The translations under genes were made by a program, and so were the position numbers. DNA of 7,423 nucleotides, taken from Ruminococcus sp. UBA4240 (lineage in GTDB: Bacteria > Bacillota > Clostridia > Oscillospirales > Ruminococcaceae). This document shows, in pieces, positions 5,978 through 7,423 of the stretch. Every line of letters begins with the position of its first letter. Position 1 is the stretch's first letter. The DNA is taken from NCBI GenBank assembly GCA_002395525.1, contig DGXE01000077.1, forward strand, positions 1 to 7,423, read 5' to 3'. The notes under the pieces were generated by a model, which saw only the letters and a program-made list of their open reading frames with translations, was not told the origin of the DNA and made no database searches.

Positions 5978-6569
5978 ATTCCGTCACGCTGTCTGCGGCC
6001 TGAGCTTCATCCTGTGAGGCAGCTGTGCCGGTCGCATAGTCCTCGGGATTCACATCAAAGCCGAACTGTGAAGGATCAACGGTGTTCCCTTCTTCCGTGT
6101 CACGTCTGCTCATGTAGTCCACATAGGCATTGTATGTACCCGTATCGACCGGTATGCACCCGCTGTCGTACAGCTCTTCATCGGAGGCACGCTTGTACTG
6201 AGTTTCATGGTCGTTGGTGATCATGGTGAGTATGCCGTCCTCTATCTTTATGCGGCACTGCATGGTGGAATCCACGGTGAGTATATCATCGGTAATGGTA
6301 TAGGTGTGCTCATGGAATCCCGAGCCTGTCTCCTGTGAGCACTGGTGGTTGATCTGTCTGCCGTCGGAGGTAAACTCATACAGTCTGTAATAAGCGGGTC
6401 TCTCCTCGGTGGCTGCTACAAACTCGGGTCCCTCCGGGTCGCACCAGACACCCACTATGTCCGTAACAAGGTGGGAGTAATCCACAGCCTCTTCCTGCTG
6501 CTTGCAGGAAGAAAGGCACAAAGCACCGATAATAAGTGCTATCACGGCAGCAAATCTCTTCATGTCCAT
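5976..6569 (-). CDS. Putative lipoprotein with a small beta-rich domain, unknown function
   Basis: A 197-residue protein not identified with any named family. Residues 1-22 form a lipoprotein signal: MDMKRF, a hydrophobic stretch AAVIALIIGALCL, and a lipobox LSSC with Cys22 as the lipid-modified residue, so the mature protein should be anchored on the outer face of the membrane. Residues about 35-127 alternate short strands (IVGVW, YYRLYEFTSDGR, TYTITDDILTV, CRIKIEDGILTMI, TQYKRAS), the pattern of small lipocalin-like or DUF5640-like domains common in ruminococcal lipoproteins; that likeness is from memory, not a search. Four further cysteines (43, 77, 105, 138) could form disulfides or bind metal. 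The tail (about 155-197) is acidic, low in complexity and probably disordered. The ATG at 6569 is chosen for its 6-nt spacing from AAAGGA; ATGs at 6572 and 6563 are alternatives. Nothing in the sequence gives it a role in arginine synthesis. Confidence 0.85.
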   Translation of the reverse strand: MDMKRFAAVIALIIGALCLSSCKQQEEAVDYSHLVTDIVGVWCDPEGPEFVAATEERPAYYRLYEFTSDGRQINHQCSQETGSGFHEHTYTITDDILTVDSTMQCRIKIEDGILTMITNDHETQYKRASDEELYDSGCIPVDTGTYNAYVDYMSRRDTEEGNTVDPSQFGFDVNPEDYATGTAASQDEAQAADSVTE

Positions 6570-6575
6570 CATCTT

Positions 6576-6581
6576 TCCTTT
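6576..6581 (-). promoter_or_regulatory. Lipoprotein Shine-Dalgarno
   Basis: AAAGGA on the minus strand is followed by three nearby ATGs at 6572, 6569 and 6563, with spacers of 3, 6 and 12 nt. The 6-nt spacer favours the ATG at 6569. Confidence 0.7.
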
Positions 6582-6585
6582 GTGT

Positions 6586-6607
6586 GCTGCAGGCAGTCCC
6601 CTACAGC
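6586..6607 (-). other. Stem-loop just upstream of the lipoprotein SD
   Basis: GCTGTAG (6607-6601) pairs with CTGCAGC (6592-6586), seven pairs including one G-U, closing an 8-nt loop. It ends 4 nt before the lipoprotein SD, so it could affect initiation. A stem of this size can arise by chance. Confidence 0.4.
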
Positions 6608-6621
6608 TGTTTAAACCAATT

Positions 6622-6671
6622 GAAAGCAAGAGAGCACGGAACCGTCTGCGGCTCCTTACGCCCTTGCTTTC
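6622..6671 (-). repeat. 50-nt near-perfect hairpin (inverted repeat) between argG and the lipoprotein gene
   Basis: Two 23-nt arms (6671-6649 and 6644-6622) flank a 4-nt CAGA loop. The outer 9 bp are perfect (GAAAGCAAG with CTTGCTTTC), extended by one T-A pair. The inner 7 bp are GGAGCCG with CGGTTCC (one G-U). The 7 positions between contain 5 pairs (two of them G-U) and 2 mismatches, so 21 of 23 positions pair. The coding-strand sequence after it (AATTGGTTTAAAC) has no U-tract, and none follows on the other strand, so a standard terminator is unlikely. It could be an RNase processing or mRNA-stabilising hairpin, or a dispersed palindromic repeat. Confidence 0.75.
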
Positions 6672-6690
6672 AGTATCCTAACGGTGATAT

Positions 6691-6725
6691 GAGGGAAGCA
6701 ATGCTCACACGAGCCGCTGCCCCTC
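6691..6725 (-). other. Stem-loop just downstream of argG
   Basis: GAGGG (6725-6721) pairs with CCCTC (6695-6691), GCA (6720-6718) with TGC (6700-6698) across a 2-nt bulge, and GCTC (6714-6711) with GAGC (6706-6703) around a GTGT loop: 12 pairs in all with one internal loop. It begins 13 nt after the argG stop. No U-tract follows. It may protect the argG 3' end after cleavage, but this is inferred from position. Confidence 0.45.
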
Positions 6726-6738
6726 CTGTCAGGTGCTC

Positions 6739-7423
6739 TTACTTGCCCCTCTTCTGCTCCAGCTTTGCCTTTACATGGGCAGGCAGGCCGAAGATGTTGA
6801 TGAACCCGCCAGCATCGGACTGATCGTAAACATTGTCAGCATCAAATGTAGCCACTTCCTCATCATAGAGAGTGTAGGGAGATGTTACACCGGCGTTCAT
6901 CACATTGCCCTTGTAGAGCTTGAGCTTCACATCGCCTGTAACAGTCTCCTGAGTCTTGTCAACAAATGCGGACAGAGCCTCACGGAGAGGTGAAAACCAC
7001 TGACCGTTGTATACCAAATCAGCAAACTTTATGGAGAGATAAGATTTGATCCTTGTGGTCTCCTTGTCAAGGCAGAGAGTTTCAAGAGTATCATGAGCCT
7101 TGTAGAGGATGGTGCCGCCGGGGGTCTCGTATACGCCGCGGGACTTCATGCCTACCAGACGGTTCTCCACCAGATCCATAAGGCCTATGCCGTTCTCGCC
7201 GCCCAGCTTGTTGAGATAGGTTATCATCTCAACGCCGTTCATTTCCTTGCCGTCAGCGGCAGTGGGGATGCCCTTCTCAAAGTGGATGGTCACATAGGTA
7301 GCCTTGTCGGGAGCCTTTTCGGGGGAAACACCCAGCTCCAGGAAGCCCTCCTTGTTGTACTGGGGTTCATTTGCGGGATCCTCCAGGTCAAGACCCTCAT
7401 GGGAAAGATGCCACAGGTTCTTG
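6739..7423 (-). CDS. argG: Argininosuccinate synthase, C-terminal part (5' end outside window)
   Basis: Condenses citrulline with aspartate using ATP, giving argininosuccinate, the seventh step. The reading frame is open from the window edge to the TAA at 6741-6739, giving 227 codons of a family usually near 400. The first visible residues, KNLWHLSHEGLDLEDPANEP, are the conserved segment starting the synthetase/multimerisation half. Then come FEKGIPTAADGKEM, the strongly conserved run LVENRLVGMKSRGVYETPGG (substrate-binding region), KAHDTLETLCLD, YNGQWFSPLREAL, and VTGDVKLKLYKGN. The N-terminal ATP-binding domain and the start codon lie beyond the window. A GTG at 7293 is an internal valine (TYVTIHF), not the start. 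It is the first visible gene of the cluster; the operon promoter and any ArgR operator are presumably further upstream. Confidence 0.98.
   Translation of the reverse strand, partial: KNLWHLSHEGLDLEDPANEPQYNKEGFLELGVSPEKAPDKATYVTIHFEKGIPTAADGKEMNGVEMITYLNKLGGENGIGLMDLVENRLVGMKSRGVYETPGGTILYKAHDTLETLCLDKETTRIKSYLSIKFADLVYNGQWFSPLREALSAFVDKTQETVTGDVKLKLYKGNVMNAGVTSPYTLYDEEVATFDADNVYDQSDAGGFINIFGLPAHVKAKLEQKRGK

Larger units (their letters stand above)
6570..6738 (-). other. argG-lipoprotein gap with structured RNA potential
   Basis: This 169-nt non-coding gap is the largest in the cluster. Read from the argG stop towards the lipoprotein, it holds three stem-loops in succession (6725-6691, 6671-6622, 6607-6586) and then the lipoprotein SD. 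A poor promoter-like pair, TTGCTT (6701-6696) and GATACT (6677-6672) with an 18-nt spacer, matches consensus weakly. No T-box motif or recognised riboswitch core was seen, and no U-tract follows any hairpin. It may separate argG expression from the rest by RNA processing, or be inserted sequence. Confidence 0.6.

Noticed and set aside
5222..6220. 332-codon open frame on the plus strand across argH and the lipoprotein gene
   Set aside because: It lies antisense to argH, whose family motifs are intact, and its translation is rich in Cys, His, Arg and Leu with no recognisable domain. It is a shadow of codon bias.
6570..6629. Longer lipoprotein starting at a TTG at 6629
   Set aside because: The start would lie inside the 50-nt hairpin and would bury the lipoprotein signal behind about 20 extra residues; the SD at 6576-6581 points to the ATG cluster.
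6622..6671. Intrinsic terminator after argG
   Set aside because: The hairpin is strong but neither strand has the following U-tract, and the outer arm is not a short GC-rich stem typical of terminators.
6672..6701. Promoter for the lipoprotein gene (TTGCTT, 18 nt, GATACT)
   Set aside because: Only three and four of six positions match the consensus hexamers; not separable from chance.
1..7423. CRISPR array, tRNA, rRNA, insertion sequence or phage genes
   Set aside because: No regularly spaced repeats, transposase or phage proteins, or tRNA-like cloverleaf were seen; nearly all sequence is accounted for by arg genes.

Overview
This window is an almost complete arginine-biosynthesis operon. 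Every gene lies on the minus strand, so transcription runs from high to low coordinates. The order in transcription is argG (5' end cut off by the window edge), a small lipoprotein gene, argH, argC, argJ, argB, argD, argF (3' end cut off). Together the genes take glutamate to arginine. ArgJ recycles the acetyl group and can make N-acetylglutamate; ArgB, ArgC and ArgD give N-acetylornithine; ArgJ releases ornithine; ArgF, ArgG and ArgH convert it to arginine. There is no separate argA, as expected when a bifunctional-type ArgJ is present. No carbamoyl-phosphate synthase gene is in view.

The organism is most likely an anaerobic Firmicute of class Clostridia, with a Ruminococcus-like (Ruminococcaceae/Oscillospiraceae) genome the best guess. 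The reasons are the compact one-directional arg cluster, strong AAGGGG-type Shine-Dalgarno (SD) sequences, a short type-2 ArgC, and a Gram-positive-style LSSC lipoprotein with a small beta-rich domain. The assignment is inferred from protein character, not from a database match.

Layout: 1-197 argF start; 200-1372 argD; 1373-1497 a non-coding gap with a tandem direct repeat and a stem-loop; 1498-2355 argB; 2366-3634 argJ; 3634-4578 argC; 4580-5962 argH; 5976-6569 lipoprotein; 6570-6738 a non-coding gap with three consecutive stem-loops, one a 50-nt near-perfect hairpin; 6739-7423 argG. All other junctions are 1-nt overlaps or gaps of 13 nt or less, and most downstream SDs lie in the end or stop codon of the preceding gene, so translational coupling is likely.

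The biosynthetic genes are ordinary, with key motifs intact. The unusual parts are the extra lipoprotein gene between argG and argH, and the fact that the only two sizeable gaps (argG-lipoprotein and argB-argD) each hold substantial RNA-hairpin potential without a terminator U-tract. They could be processing/stability elements, dispersed repeats or regulatory leaders. I found no convincing new defence, mobile or RNA-guided system.
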